Translations under genes and position numbers: made by a program
Assembly (NCBI RefSeq): GCF_014200755.1
Contig: NZ_JACHCM010000002.1
Location: 434,001 to 498,000, forward strand
DNA from: Rhodanobacter sp. ANJX3
Lineage (GTDB): Bacteria; Pseudomonadota; Gammaproteobacteria; Xanthomonadales; Rhodanobacteraceae
Direction of reading: 5' to 3'
DNA: 64,000 bases
Shown: piece after piece, positions 45,173 through 54,983 of the stretch
How positions within the stretch are numbered: position 1 is the first letter of the stretch
Layout of the letters: the number at the start of each line of letters is the position of its first letter
The notes under the pieces: generated by a model
Seen by the model: only the letters and a program-made list of their open reading frames with translations
Told to the model about the DNA's origin: nothing
Database searches by the model: none

Positions 45173-46162
45173 ATGGATCGGCTTCGCGCGATCGAAACCT
45201 TCCTCAAGGCGATCGACCTGGGCAGCTTCAACCGTACGGCCTCGGCCCAGGGCATCACGCCGCAGGCGGTGAGCAAGGCGGTGCGTCAGCTCGAGCGCGA
45301 ACTGAGCGTGCAGCTGTTCCGCCGCAGCACGCGCAAAAGCAGCTTGACCGAGGAAGGCCGCCGCTTCGCCGACAAGGTGCGGCCGGGGATCGAGCTGGTC
45401 AACAGCGCCTGGCAGCAAGTGCAGAGTGCCGTCACCGAAGAGCAGGGCACCATCCGCCTCACCGCTTCACCCACTCTAGGCCGCGTCTTTCTGCTGCCGC
45501 TGATCGGCGCGTTCCGCAAGGCCTATCCCGGCGTCATGGTCGAGCTGCTGCTGGACGATCGTTACACCGACCTTATCGGCAGCGATATCGACATCGGTTT
45601 TCGCAGCGGCTTTCCGCCCGATGCGCAGCTGGTGGTGCGCGAGCTGTTCCGCATCCAGCTGCTGATCTGCGCCAGTCCGGCCTATCTGGCCGAACACGGC
45701 ACGCCGACAAAACGCGAGCAGCTCGAGCGGCATCAGCTTACCGGCGCGCGTCACCCCAATACCGGCCGCATCTCGCCGTGGGAGTTTCAGGACAAGGGCG
45801 AGCTGCGCTTCGCCGACCTGCCGGCGGGCTTCACCAGCAACGATGCCGAAGCCGAAACCCAGGCAGTGGTGGACGGCCTCGGCATCGGTCAGCTCGACAG
45901 CATCAGCGCCGCCGACTACATCCGCCGCGGCGCCCTGGTGCCCTTGATGCTCGACCAGCTCAACGAGCGCTACGGCGTCTACATGTACTACGCCCAGCGC
46001 ACCGAACTGCCCAGCCGCGTACGCGCCTTTATCGATTTCGTGATGGCGCAGACCGGCAGCGCCACCGCCTGCCGCCTGACCGCCGAGGAATTGAAAACCC
46101 TGCACCGGCGAGGCCTGCACGCCGCGGCGACAGACCGGTCGGCGCGACTGCGCGACGGATAA
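45173..46162 (+). CDS. LysR-family regulator
   Basis: 329 aa. Helix-turn-helix FLKAIDLGSFNRTASAQG then QAVSKAVRQLERELS, and a CrgA-type effector domain (TASPTLGRVFLLPLIGAF). Divergent from the alcohol dehydrogenase; the 101-bp gap would hold the shared operator. The C-terminal ~30 residues (after CRLTAEELKTL) extend past the usual end. Confidence 0.92.
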   Translation: MDRLRAIETFLKAIDLGSFNRTASAQGITPQAVSKAVRQLERELSVQLFRRSTRKSSLTEEGRRFADKVRPGIELVNSAWQQVQSAVTEEQGTIRLTASPTLGRVFLLPLIGAFRKAYPGVMVELLLDDRYTDLIGSDIDIGFRSGFPPDAQLVVRELFRIQLLICASPAYLAEHGTPTKREQLERHQLTGARHPNTGRISPWEFQDKGELRFADLPAGFTSNDAEAETQAVVDGLGIGQLDSISAADYIRRGALVPLMLDQLNERYGVYMYYAQRTELPSRVRAFIDFVMAQTGSATACRLTAEELKTLHRRGLHAAATDRSARLRDG

Positions 46163-46287
46163 AGCACATGCGATCGACTGCCTTCGCACCACGCGTCGAC
46201 TCATCCATCCCGCGCCAACGACAGCAGTAGGTTACGATCTCGCGTTCGTCGCATGCGGCCGGCTGCCGTCGTACCAGGAGCGTTCTC

Positions 46288-47130
46288 GTGTCGCATTGTT
46301 CCAGCCCCCTGCTCACTCGCCCGATCGCCAGCGCACTTCTCGCCGCGCGTGATGCCGGCGCAGGCACATGGCATGGTTCGCTGGATCTGGGACTGTCGAC
46401 CGACAGCGTCACGCTGGATAGCGATGCCTGGCAGTGGCGTCAGCGGCCATACCCCTACCCGCCCACACTGAAAGACCGCACGATCTACCACTGGGACGGC
46501 GAAGCGTTCGCGCCCGTCTCGCGTTTCGACCAGTCGCTGATCAAACTTGTGCCGACCGAATGGGGCGCGCCGACGTTCGAGATCGACGGCATCAAAATGC
46601 TGCCGACCTCGAAGGAATCGCCGTTCGAGGATGCGCGCCGCAAGGTCGCGCTGATCGAACCGCGCGGCAAGATGGTGCTCGATACCTGCGGCGGCCTGGG
46701 CTACTTCGCCGCCTGCTGTCTGGAAGCCGGCGTGGCGCATATCCACTCGCTGGAGAAAAACGCCGACGTGCTGTGGCTGCGCACGCTCAATCCGTGGTCG
46801 CCCGATCCGGATGGTCTCGCCAGCGGCGGGCGCCTGCAGCTCAATCATGCCGACGTGTCACAGGCGATCACGCAGATCGCCGACGCCTCCGTGGATGCGC
46901 TGCTGCACGACCCGCCGCGCTTCGGCATCGCCGGCGAGCTGTATTCGCAGGTGTTCTACGACCACCTCGCGCGCGTGCTGCGTCGCGGCGGCCGGCTGTT
47001 TCACTACACCGGCAGCCCGAACAAGCTCACCAGCGGTCGCGATGTGCCCAACGAGGTGGCCAAGCGGCTGGAGAAAGCCGGCTTCAAGGCGCAGCTGGCG
47101 CTGGACGGCGTACTGGCGACGCGGCGCTGA
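46288..47130 (+). CDS. SAM-dependent methyltransferase (COG2521-like)
   Basis: 280 aa, GTG start with CAGGAG upstream. Motif I is LDTCGGLGYFA, and HDPPRFG is the motif IV-type Asp-Pro-Pro that suggests methylation of an amino nitrogen. The N-terminal ~100 residues are an extra domain. It resembles the 'predicted archaeal methyltransferase' group also found in bacteria; substrate unknown (nucleic acid or small polyamine). Confidence 0.78.
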   Translation: MSHCSSPLLTRPIASALLAARDAGAGTWHGSLDLGLSTDSVTLDSDAWQWRQRPYPYPPTLKDRTIYHWDGEAFAPVSRFDQSLIKLVPTEWGAPTFEIDGIKMLPTSKESPFEDARRKVALIEPRGKMVLDTCGGLGYFAACCLEAGVAHIHSLEKNADVLWLRTLNPWSPDPDGLASGGRLQLNHADVSQAITQIADASVDALLHDPPRFGIAGELYSQVFYDHLARVLRRGGRLFHYTGSPNKLTSGRDVPNEVAKRLEKAGFKAQLALDGVLATRR

Positions 47131-47160
47131 CGCGCTGCACGGCGGTTCGTCCAGCGCTGC

Positions 47161-48075
47161 TCAGCCTTCCGCCAAAACACGCTGCGCCTGAATGAAATCG
47201 ACAAACGCGCGCAGCGGCGCAGGCAGATGGTGGCGCCCCGGATAGTAGAGAAACGGCCCGGAGAACCGCTGCCACCAGGGTTCCAACACGGGCTCCAGCG
47301 CGCCGCTGTCCAGATGCGGGCGCAGCCAGTCCTCGAACAATTGGATGACACCACAGCCGGCGACCGCGGCGTCGACGGCCAGATCGGTCGCTGCGCCGAT
47401 GCGCACGATCAGCGGGCCGGACGGTTCCACTATCACGATCTCGCCGTCACGCTCGAACTCCCAGGGGTGTATTACCCCGCTGGAAAAGCGACCGCGCAGG
47501 CAGGCATGCGCCAGCAGATCGCGCGGATGATCCGGGCGACCGCAGCGGTCCAGATAAGCTGGCGATGCCGCCGTCGCGTAGCGCTGCACGCGCGGACCGA
47601 TCGGCAGCGCGATCATGTCCTGCTCGAGCCGCTCGTCGTAGCGAATGCCGGCGTCGCAACCCGCCGCGAGCACATCGACAAAACTGTCTTCGGCAACGAT
47701 CTCCAGCCGGATATCGGGATAGGCCGCGAGAAACGGCGGCAGGATCTGCGGCAGCACCAGCCGGGCCGCACTCACCGGCACGTTCAGCCGCAGCGTGCCG
47801 GCCGGGCGGTCGCGAAAACCGTTGACCACATCCAGCGCCGCCTCGACCTCGCCCAGCGCCGGACCCAGCCGATCGAGCAATCGCGCCCCGGCCTCGGTGG
47901 TGGCCACGCTGCGCGTGGTGCGGTTGAGCAGCCTGACGCCGAGCGTGCTTTCCAACCGGCGCACGGCCTCGCTCAGACTGGAGGCGCTGCCGCCGATCTT
48001 GCGGGCGGCATCGCGAAATCCGCCGGCCCGAGCCACAGCCACGAAGGCGGACAGATCGGCTAGATTCGGTGGCAT
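47161..48075 (-). CDS. LysR-family regulator
   Basis: 304 aa. Helix-turn-helix LSAFVAVARAGGFRDAARKIG then SSLSEAVRRLESTLG and a CrgA-like effector domain. Start at ATG 48075 or 48090. Divergent from the aldo/keto reductase at 48181, its likely target, with a ~105-bp gap. Confidence 0.9.
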   Translation of the reverse strand: MPPNLADLSAFVAVARAGGFRDAARKIGGSASSLSEAVRRLESTLGVRLLNRTTRSVATTEAGARLLDRLGPALGEVEAALDVVNGFRDRPAGTLRLNVPVSAARLVLPQILPPFLAAYPDIRLEIVAEDSFVDVLAAGCDAGIRYDERLEQDMIALPIGPRVQRYATAASPAYLDRCGRPDHPRDLLAHACLRGRFSSGVIHPWEFERDGEIVIVEPSGPLIVRIGAATDLAVDAAVAGCGVIQLFEDWLRPHLDSGALEPVLEPWWQRFSGPFLYYPGRHHLPAPLRAFVDFIQAQRVLAEG

Positions 48076-48180
48076 TGTTCGATTTTCCATACGGCCCGTG
48101 CCGATTGTGCCCAGTTATCATACAAGCTTGGAGTGTCTATATTTCAGGTCCCCAATAGCAAAGACCCTGAGAGACAAGCC

Positions 48181-49062
48181 ATGACCGATATCCGCAAAGC
48201 CGGCACGTTCAAGCTCGGCGATCGCACCGTGAAGCGCCTGGGCTACGGCGCCATGCAACTGGCCGGCAAGGGCGTGTTCGGCCCGCCGAAAGACCGCGAC
48301 GGCGCCATCGCGGTGCTGCGCGAGGCGATCGCCAGCGGCGTCGATCACATCGACACCAGCGACTTCTACGGTCCGCACGTCACCAATCAGATCATCCGCG
48401 AAGCGCTGCATCCCTACGCCGACGATCTGGTCATCGTCACCAAGGTCGGCGCACGGCGCGGCGAGGACGGCTCATGGAATGCCGCCTTCTCCAAGGAAGA
48501 CCTGACCCGTGCCGTACGCGACAACCTGCGCAACCTCGGCGTCGACGCGCTGGATGTGGTCAACCTGCGCCTGATGTTCGATGTGCACGGCCCGGCCGAA
48601 GGCTCGCTCGAAGCGCCGCTGACGGTGCTGGCCGAACTGCAGCAGCAGGGCCTGATTCGTCACCTCGGCCTCAGCAACGTCACGCGCACGCAGGTGGCCG
48701 AAGGGCGCGCCATCGCGGACATCGTCGGCGTGCAGAATCAGTACAACCTGGCGCACCGCCACGACGACGCGCTGATCGACGAACTCGCCGCCGCCGGTAT
48801 TGCCTATGTACCGTTTTTCCCGCTCGGCGGTTTCACCCCGCTGCAGTCGACGGCGCTGTCCGAGGTCGCCACGCAGCTCGATGCCACGCCGATGCAAGTG
48901 GCGCTCGCGTGGCTGCTGCAACGCTCGCCGAACATCCTGCTGATTCCGGGCACTTCATCGGTAGCGCATCTGCGCGAAAACCTGGCGGCGGCGGATATCG
49001 CGCTGCCCGACGATGCGCTGAAAACGCTCGATCGCATGGCCGGCGATCACGCCCACGGCTGA
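48181..49062 (+). CDS. aldo/keto reductase, PdxI/YdbC-like pyridoxal reductase
   Basis: 293 aa. TIM-barrel AKR with LGYGAMQLAG, Asp/Tyr in DTSDFYGP and Lys in VIVTKVG. In place of the usual catalytic His the protein reads NLRLMFD, which is also the pattern I recall in E. coli YdbC (PdxI, NADPH-dependent pyridoxal reductase). That resemblance (AELQQQGLIRHLGLSNVT and the rest) makes PdxI-like function the best guess. ATG at 48181 rather than a GTG at 48133. Likely under the divergent LysR. Confidence 0.88.
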   Translation: MTDIRKAGTFKLGDRTVKRLGYGAMQLAGKGVFGPPKDRDGAIAVLREAIASGVDHIDTSDFYGPHVTNQIIREALHPYADDLVIVTKVGARRGEDGSWNAAFSKEDLTRAVRDNLRNLGVDALDVVNLRLMFDVHGPAEGSLEAPLTVLAELQQQGLIRHLGLSNVTRTQVAEGRAIADIVGVQNQYNLAHRHDDALIDELAAAGIAYVPFFPLGGFTPLQSTALSEVATQLDATPMQVALAWLLQRSPNILLIPGTSSVAHLRENLAAADIALPDDALKTLDRMAGDHAHG

Positions 49063-49136
49063 CCGCCGGGCCCACGCTTGCCGGAAATACCTGCGCTCGT
49101 TTGATGGCTTTGTGCGCGAACACCAGCCGTCCAAAA

Positions 49137-49180
49137 CCGACGAGGGCAAAAGCAGCCAGCGGTGCTTTTGCCCTCGTCGG
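49137..49180. terminator. perfect 18-bp inverted repeat between convergent genes
   Basis: CCGACGAGGGCAAAAGCA (49137-49154) pairs perfectly with 49163-49180 over an 8-base loop. It lies between the aldo/keto reductase and the M61 peptidase genes. No separate T tract, though the stem contains TTTT. Confidence 0.65.
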
Positions 49181-49211
49181 TAACGCTCAATGGCGAGAGC
49201 GCCGCCCCCCG

Positions 49212-51164
49212 CTACTTGCGCGCCGCAATGATCTGGCTCAGATAGTCCGGCGTGCCTTCGACGCGTACCAGATGCGGGTACTGCAGGCCGCCGTGGTAAT
49301 CCACCGCCACCGTGCGAAAGCCGCCCTGGTATTTCAGCAATAGCTGGATCGGCGTCTTGCTGTCCTTCGCCGCGGTGATCGCCGCTTTCAGTATGTCGGT
49401 CGAATAGTCCTGCCCGTTCACGGCGACGAGGGTGGCACCGGTGCTGACGCCGGCCTTGAACGCGGGACCGTCCCATCGCACGTCGTTGATCTGCGACTTG
49501 TCGTTCATGGTCAGGCCGATCGACCAGGCGAAGTTGTACAGATGACGGGAGGGTTCCGGCCGGCTGTTGTACTGCTTCTCGTAGTCGCTTTCCTTGTCGG
49601 TGTAGACCAGCTTCCAGCCGGTCGCCGCCAGACCGTTCTGCAGCGGCGGGTCGAGCGTGTCGACATGCGCATGCAGAAACGCCGCCCAGTCGTAGGGGGC
49701 CACCGTATTCAGCGTCGCGACTACGTCGTCGAAGGTGTAGGTCTTGGTCACGTAGCTGCCGTTGTCCACGCCAAAGAACGCCTGCGCGAAGTCGTCCAGC
49801 GATTTGTGGTCGTGCGTCAGCGCGCGCAGCTTGGCATCCACCTCCAGCCACATCATCTGGCCGCCGCTGTAATAGTCCTCGCTCATCTGCCAGCTGCGAT
49901 AAGGCAGGCTCGAACGTCGGGCGGCGGTCGGATCGTTGGTGGTGTCTTCGAGCGTGCGCCAATGGAAACCTTCGCGATTGCGGTCGTAATTGGCCGCCAT
50001 CATCGCCAGCGCGTCGAAAAACTGCTGCGGCGTCCAGATGCCTGCGCGCGCGGTCAGCACGTAACCCCAGTACTGGGTCTGGCCTTCGTAGACCCAGAGC
50101 AACGAATCGCCCATCGGCACGTTGAAGTTGGGCGTCCACAGGTCGGCGGGGCGGCGGAACTTGCCGTTCCACGAATGGGTGTACTCGTGCGCCAGCAGAT
50201 CGCGCTCCGGTGCGTTGTCGCTCCATGCCGTGAAGTAATCGGCGCCCAGGCCGTCCTCGCTGGACTGGTGGTGCTCCGTACCGTTGCCGCCCATCTGATC
50301 CGACAGCGAGAACAGAAAGTCGTAGTGGTCGTAATGGTGCGAGCCGAACAGCTTTACCGCCTGCGTCACCAGCGCACGATGCACCTTCAGCTGTTCGGGC
50401 GTCATCTCCAGATACTTCGGCGCATCGGCGACGATATCCAGATGCACCGGCGCATCGCCGCCGGGGTTCAGATCGACGCGCTTGAAATACTGCCCGGCAT
50501 AGATCGGGGAGTCGATCAGGTTGTTGAACGTCACCGGCTTGAACGTGGTGGTGTCACCCGATTGCGAGGCCGTCTCCAGAGCCGCGCCGAGCTGCCAGCC
50601 GTGCGCCAGCGTCACGCTGGGCGCGAAGGTGATGTCGCGCGAAAAATAGCCAGCCGGATACAGCGATACCTTGCTCCATTCCATATCCATCATGCGGTCG
50701 GTGATTTCGAAATCATCGCTGCGTCCGGACAGATACTGGAAATCCGCATCGATGCTCGACACATCCGCCGGCACATCGAGATGGAAGGCGTAGACGTTGT
50801 ACTTGTCGCGCTTCCACATCAATGGTTTGCCGTTGCCGCTGAGCTTGAGCCCGGCCAGCATGGCGATCGGCCCCGTCGGCGAATGGTCGCCGGGGATCCA
50901 CTGCGGGTACAGCAGCGTCAACGGCCCCCCCTTCACCGGAATGGTTTCGTGCACGCGAAAAATGCCCTGCACGGTGTCGCTGGCATCGACATGCAGGGTC
51001 ACGGTACCGACGTAGGCCGTGTCCTGCGGTGGCGGCACCTGATCGCTACGCGCCTCTTGCGCGCCAACAGCGCCGGCAGCGAGTGCGATGGATATCGCCA
51101 GCGCGACGCTCGCCTGTTTGCAGCGCACGACGGCAAGCGAAGCTGCGGTAGGGACACAGGGCAT
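49212..51164 (-). CDS. M61 family metallopeptidase (glycyl aminopeptidase type) with PDZ domain
   Basis: 650 aa from ATG 51164 (GGAG 6 bases upstream; a GTG at 51218 is the other option). Signal peptide (LAISIALAAGAVGA-QE). Zinc site HEYTHSW (His326, His330) and WVYEGQTQYW (Glu360). A PDZ-like domain is present in the last ~130 residues (IGLTMNDKS then KAGVSTGATLVAVNGQ). M61 enzymes remove N-terminal glycine or alanine in the periplasm. Monocistronic or following the MarR gene. Confidence 0.93.
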   Translation of the reverse strand: MPCVPTAASLAVVRCKQASVALAISIALAAGAVGAQEARSDQVPPPQDTAYVGTVTLHVDASDTVQGIFRVHETIPVKGGPLTLLYPQWIPGDHSPTGPIAMLAGLKLSGNGKPLMWKRDKYNVYAFHLDVPADVSSIDADFQYLSGRSDDFEITDRMMDMEWSKVSLYPAGYFSRDITFAPSVTLAHGWQLGAALETASQSGDTTTFKPVTFNNLIDSPIYAGQYFKRVDLNPGGDAPVHLDIVADAPKYLEMTPEQLKVHRALVTQAVKLFGSHHYDHYDFLFSLSDQMGGNGTEHHQSSEDGLGADYFTAWSDNAPERDLLAHEYTHSWNGKFRRPADLWTPNFNVPMGDSLLWVYEGQTQYWGYVLTARAGIWTPQQFFDALAMMAANYDRNREGFHWRTLEDTTNDPTAARRSSLPYRSWQMSEDYYSGGQMMWLEVDAKLRALTHDHKSLDDFAQAFFGVDNGSYVTKTYTFDDVVATLNTVAPYDWAAFLHAHVDTLDPPLQNGLAATGWKLVYTDKESDYEKQYNSRPEPSRHLYNFAWSIGLTMNDKSQINDVRWDGPAFKAGVSTGATLVAVNGQDYSTDILKAAITAAKDSKTPIQLLLKYQGGFRTVAVDYHGGLQYPHLVRVEGTPDYLSQIIAARK

Positions 51165-51280
51165 GACGGGCTCCGATACGAAAGAGAAAGACGAGTACCG
51201 CAATTTAGCAGCATGCACGACGCGTCATGTCGGGGCGGTACATTTCCACCGCGAAATGGATCGCATCGCCATGTATGACG

Positions 51281-51733
51281 CTACAGGGTCTTCACCCAGT
51301 CCAGCGCGTCGTCCGCCACCCGGCGAAGCAAACGAGCCAAGGTGCGCACATCTTCTTTTTCCCAGTCGCCAAGCATCTTCTCCATGATCTTTTGACGGGC
51401 GGCATCTAATGCGGCCGTCATCGCACGGCCCTGCTCGGTAACGACGGCCGCGCGGATACGCCCGTCTTGCGGGCTCGGGGTACGGGCAATCAGACCGAGA
51501 CTCTCCAGCTTGGTGATTTGCCGGCTGACCGTGGTGTGGTCGCGCCCGACCAGCTCGGCCAGCTCGACGATACCTATCGGACCCAGTCGGTCGATTCGCG
51601 CCAGCAGCGGAAAAAGTGCGCGGTCGAGGTCGATGCCTGCCGCCTCGATAAGAGCCGCGTCGGGCTGAGGGCGATTGAGTACGCCGGTCAGGTCGAGCAG
51701 CGCACCGCGCAGCTCGCGAATTTCTTTTTTCAT
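51281..51733 (-). CDS. MarR-family repressor
   Basis: 150 aa. Winged helix-turn-helix GIVELAELVGRDHTTVSRQI then KLESLGLIARTPSPQDGRIR, which is the MarR beta-wing signature (D-x-R). ATG at 51733 chosen over 51757. Divergent from a quinone-oxidoreductase-like gene; palindrome at 51771-51783 is the likely operator. Confidence 0.92.
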   Translation of the reverse strand: MKKEIRELRGALLDLTGVLNRPQPDAALIEAAGIDLDRALFPLLARIDRLGPIGIVELAELVGRDHTTVSRQITKLESLGLIARTPSPQDGRIRAAVVTEQGRAMTAALDAARQKIMEKMLGDWEKEDVRTLARLLRRVADDALDWVKTL

Positions 51734-51770
51734 CGCCAAACTCCATGCATATTGCACATATATTTTGTAC

Positions 51771-51783
51771 GTGTATTATACAC
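51771..51783. promoter_or_regulatory. MarR-type operator
   Basis: GTGTATTATACAC is a perfect 13-base palindrome in the gap between the divergent marR-like and oxidoreductase genes. Confidence 0.65.
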
Positions 51784-51844
51784 ACATATTCGATCTACCC
51801 AGCGCAGGGAATCGAACACCGATTTTCTTCAAAGGAGAAAACAC

Positions 51845-52810
51845 ATGAAAGCAGCACTCATCAAAGAACCGGGTAACTTGCCGGTATATACCGACTTTCG
51901 CGAACCGGTCGCCACCGAAGGCCTGGTTCGGGTCAAGGTAGCGGCGTCATCGCTCAGCCATGTCACAAGAAGCCGGGCAGCCGGCTCACATTACAGCGCA
52001 TCGGGAAGATTTCCTCTCGTTCCCGGCGTCGACGGCACGGGGACGCTCGAGGACGGCACGCGCGTGTATTTCGTGCTGCCTGAAGCGCCCTTCGGTGCCA
52101 TGGCCGAATACTGCCTGGTCAAACAAAACCGCTGCATTCCCCTGCCGGCAGCACTGGACGACGTGACCGCGGCGGCGATCGCCATTCCGGGCATGTCGTC
52201 ATGGGCGGCTTTCGTGGAGCGTGCCAAGCTCGCTGAGGGAGAGACGGTACTGATCAACGGCGCTACGGGCAGCTCCGGTGCGCTCGCGGTACAGATCGCC
52301 AAACATCTGGGTGCCGGCAAAGTCATCGCGACAGGACGCAACGTCGAAGCACTGCACTCGCTGCGCGCACTGGGTGCCGATGCGACGATCAACCTCGCGC
52401 AGGATGAAAGCGCCCTGGAAAGCGAATTCCAGCATCACTTTCGCGCCGGCGTCGGCGTGGTGCTGGACTACCTCTGGGGACCGAGCGCCAGCCTGTTGCT
52501 GGCAGCGGCGGCCAAGGCGGCGGAAGATGCGGTGCCGCTTCGATTTGTGCAGATCGGTTCGATCAGCGCACCGACCATTACCTTGCCCAGTTCAGCGCTT
52601 CGGTCCACCGCGATCGAGCTGATGGGCAGCGGCATCGGCAGCGTGCCTATGCCGCGCATCTTCGCCGCCATCACGCAACTGCTCAACGCCACCGTACCCC
52701 AAGGCTTCCAGATGGCGACCCACGCGGTGCCGCTGTCGATGGTGGCAAGCGGCTGGGCTGAGGCCGAAGGCCGCGCACGCACGGTATTTACCATGGGCCC
52801 CAACGGCTGA
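51845..52810 (+). CDS. quinone-oxidoreductase-like medium-chain dehydrogenase
   Basis: 321 aa, MDR fold without the zinc-ligand Cys/His clusters. NADPH site INGATGSSGALAVQIAKHLG; VPGVDGTG in the N-terminal domain. Type: NADPH:quinone or enone reductase, as in many MarR-controlled genes. ATG at 51845 follows AAAGGAG. Under the divergent MarR. Confidence 0.9.
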   Translation: MKAALIKEPGNLPVYTDFREPVATEGLVRVKVAASSLSHVTRSRAAGSHYSASGRFPLVPGVDGTGTLEDGTRVYFVLPEAPFGAMAEYCLVKQNRCIPLPAALDDVTAAAIAIPGMSSWAAFVERAKLAEGETVLINGATGSSGALAVQIAKHLGAGKVIATGRNVEALHSLRALGADATINLAQDESALESEFQHHFRAGVGVVLDYLWGPSASLLLAAAAKAAEDAVPLRFVQIGSISAPTITLPSSALRSTAIELMGSGIGSVPMPRIFAAITQLLNATVPQGFQMATHAVPLSMVASGWAEAEGRARTVFTMGPNG

Positions 52811-52873
52811 ACAAAGTTGCCAAGGCGTTGCCCAGTAAAGAATCCCGACACCGTCGCCGTTTCGCTTGCGACC

Positions 52874-53662
52874 CTACTCCGCGGTGTTGCCACCACGCGC
52901 CGATACCAGACGCAGAAAAGTGTCGTGCTGGTAGCGGCTCATGCGCAGCTTCTGTCCAGTATCCATGGTGACGACGTGGTAGCCGTTGAACCACGGATGG
53001 ATTGCCTTGATCCGGCGCACGTTGATGATGGCCGAGCGGTGGACGCGCGCAAAATGCCGCGGATCGAGCCGCTCCACCAGCGCGCTCATGGTCTCGCGCA
53101 TTTCGTGCATGCCATCGGCCAGATGAATCTGCACGGTGTTGCCGCTGGCCTTGATCCACACGATGTCGTCGACCTCGATAAACCGGATGTGCTCGTCGGT
53201 ACGGATGGGAATACGCTGGATATGCTCGTCGCGCTGGCGCAAGGCCTGTAGCGCTTGCAATATCTGCGTCGATGCATCCCTGCCCGCCCCTGCTCCAGCC
53301 GACAGCCGCGACTTTACGCGCCGCAGCGTGGCGGCGAAACGCTCGCGACTGAATGGCTTCACCAGATAATCTACCGCGTTCGTCTCGAACGCCCGCACCG
53401 CGTACTGCTCGAAGGCCGTCACGAACACTGTCGCCGGCATGCGCTCCGCACCGATGGTCGAGGCCACTTCCATGCCGCTCATGGCAGGCATCTGGATGTC
53501 GAGAAAAACCAGCTCGGGCGACCTATGGCGAATCGCCTCGACCGCCGACGCGCCATCGCCGCACTCGCCCAGCAGCTCGATGTCCGGATCGTCGCGCAAC
53601 AGGCGCACGATGGCGTGGCGCGCGATCGGCTCGTCGTCCACCACGAGAGCGGTAATGCTCAC
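52874..53662 (-). CDS. LytTR-family response regulator
   Basis: 262 aa, GTG start overlapping the kinase stop by 4 bases. Receiver domain with Asp9, Asp10, phosphoacceptor Asp55 (LVFLDIQMP) and Lys in VKPFSRERF; then a LytTR DNA-binding domain (residues ~155-255; IKASGNTVQIHLADG, HRSAIINVRRI). The partner of the LytS-type kinase directly upstream. AlgR/LytR members control virulence, alginate or cell-wall genes; targets here are unknown. Confidence 0.93.
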   Translation of the reverse strand: MSITALVVDDEPIARHAIVRLLRDDPDIELLGECGDGASAVEAIRHRSPELVFLDIQMPAMSGMEVASTIGAERMPATVFVTAFEQYAVRAFETNAVDYLVKPFSRERFAATLRRVKSRLSAGAGAGRDASTQILQALQALRQRDEHIQRIPIRTDEHIRFIEVDDIVWIKASGNTVQIHLADGMHEMRETMSALVERLDPRHFARVHRSAIINVRRIKAIHPWFNGYHVVTMDTGQKLRMSRYQHDTFLRLVSARGGNTAE

Positions 53663-54774
53663 AGGGAAGCGACCTCGGGCGCATCGTCCAGTTCGTCGAT
53701 GTCGCGAAACGGCAGGCGCAGACGGCAGATGACGCCCTCGGGCCAGATCATGCCCAGGCTGACCTGGGCGACCTCGCCATACAGTTCGCGCAGGCGCAGC
53801 TCGGTGTTCGACAGACCGATACCGTGTCCCGAACCGGATGCCGGCCCCGCCTCCAGCTTGCTGTTGTGGTTGCGCACGTCGATGCACAGCGTATCGCCCT
53901 CGCGCCGGCTTTCGATCTCGATGCAGTCCACACCGACCCGCTTGCTGATCCCGTGCGCTATGGCGTTCTCCACGATCGGCTGCAGGATCAGACTGGGCAC
54001 CGCGCAATCCAGCGTGTCGGGGGCCACGTAGATCCGCGTGGTGAGGCGATCCTTGAAGCGTATGCGCTGTATGCCGAGGTAAAGATCCAGCAGCACCAGC
54101 TCACGCCGCAGGCTGACTTCCTGGCCGTCGTAGTCCTCCAGAAACGCGCGTAGCAACTCGCTCAGGCGCAGCAGCATGTCTTCGGCCGACAGCGTGTCCT
54201 CGTCCAGCAGGGTCGCGATGGCATGCAAGGTGTTGAACAGAAAGTGCGGCTGCAGCTGCGACTTCAGCGCGCGCAGGCGGGATTGCGCGAGCTCCGTCGC
54301 CATCTGGCTGGCTTCGATCTCGCGGCGCGTCTTTTCGGCATGGAACTGCATGGCCTGCTGGATCGCGAACACCAACCAATAGGCCAGCAAGTCGGTGGCG
54401 AAATGCTGGCCGACAAACAGCTTGACCTGCTCGGCAAACGAACTGGGCTCGAACGCCGTCGATACGAAGGCACCGATCAAAATGACCAGCATGGTCACGC
54501 CCAAGCTCGCCAGCAATTGTATGCCCAGCCCGCGCAAGCGCACCGGCGGTTGAATCGGATACCTCGTCGCCAGCTGGAACACCAGCGGAGTCAACGCCGC
54601 CCAGGTGTACCACTCGATCATCGACCAGCGCAGGTAATCGAAGATCGACCAGACGGTGCTGCCGTTCATGACATCCTGCATGAATCCCTGCACGGCGAAC
54701 ACCAGCACCACGCCTCCCCACAGCCCCAGATAGCGAAACAGGCCGATCTGCGTGTTGCCGAGGCGAACCATCAT
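53659..54774 (-). CDS. LytS/YpdA-type sensor histidine kinase
   Basis: 371 aa. Four N-terminal membrane segments (to about residue 140), a short coil, then the His_kinase family motif LKSQLQPHFLFNTLH with phospho-His177, and ATPase motifs IVENAIAHG and GHGIGLSNTELRL. Of the LytS group with simple membrane sensor. Coupled to the response regulator by a 4-base overlap. Confidence 0.93.
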   Translation of the reverse strand: MMVRLGNTQIGLFRYLGLWGGVVLVFAVQGFMQDVMNGSTVWSIFDYLRWSMIEWYTWAALTPLVFQLATRYPIQPPVRLRGLGIQLLASLGVTMLVILIGAFVSTAFEPSSFAEQVKLFVGQHFATDLLAYWLVFAIQQAMQFHAEKTRREIEASQMATELAQSRLRALKSQLQPHFLFNTLHAIATLLDEDTLSAEDMLLRLSELLRAFLEDYDGQEVSLRRELVLLDLYLGIQRIRFKDRLTTRIYVAPDTLDCAVPSLILQPIVENAIAHGISKRVGVDCIEIESRREGDTLCIDVRNHNSKLEAGPASGSGHGIGLSNTELRLRELYGEVAQVSLGMIWPEGVICRLRLPFRDIDELDDAPEVASL

Positions 54775-54983
54775 CAGCGGAATGTTCCGTAAGTGGGAGC
54801 GGCCATCCTAGGCGCTGCGCACGGCGCTGAAAAGCAATGCTTCACGCCGCTACGATTCGCCATCGCATCACGACGATTCGTCCCAAACCGCTTCCATCGA
54901 GTAGCTCCATCCAGCGATATCCGGTTACCGACCGTGTGCCATCGCGCCAACGGCGGCCACACCATTCGAACCGGAGCCCCTGC

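Noticed and set aside
49542..51278. 578-codon open frame antisense to the M61 peptidase
   Set aside because: His/Arg/Val-rich shadow; the minus strand holds the HEYTH zinc site and signal peptide.
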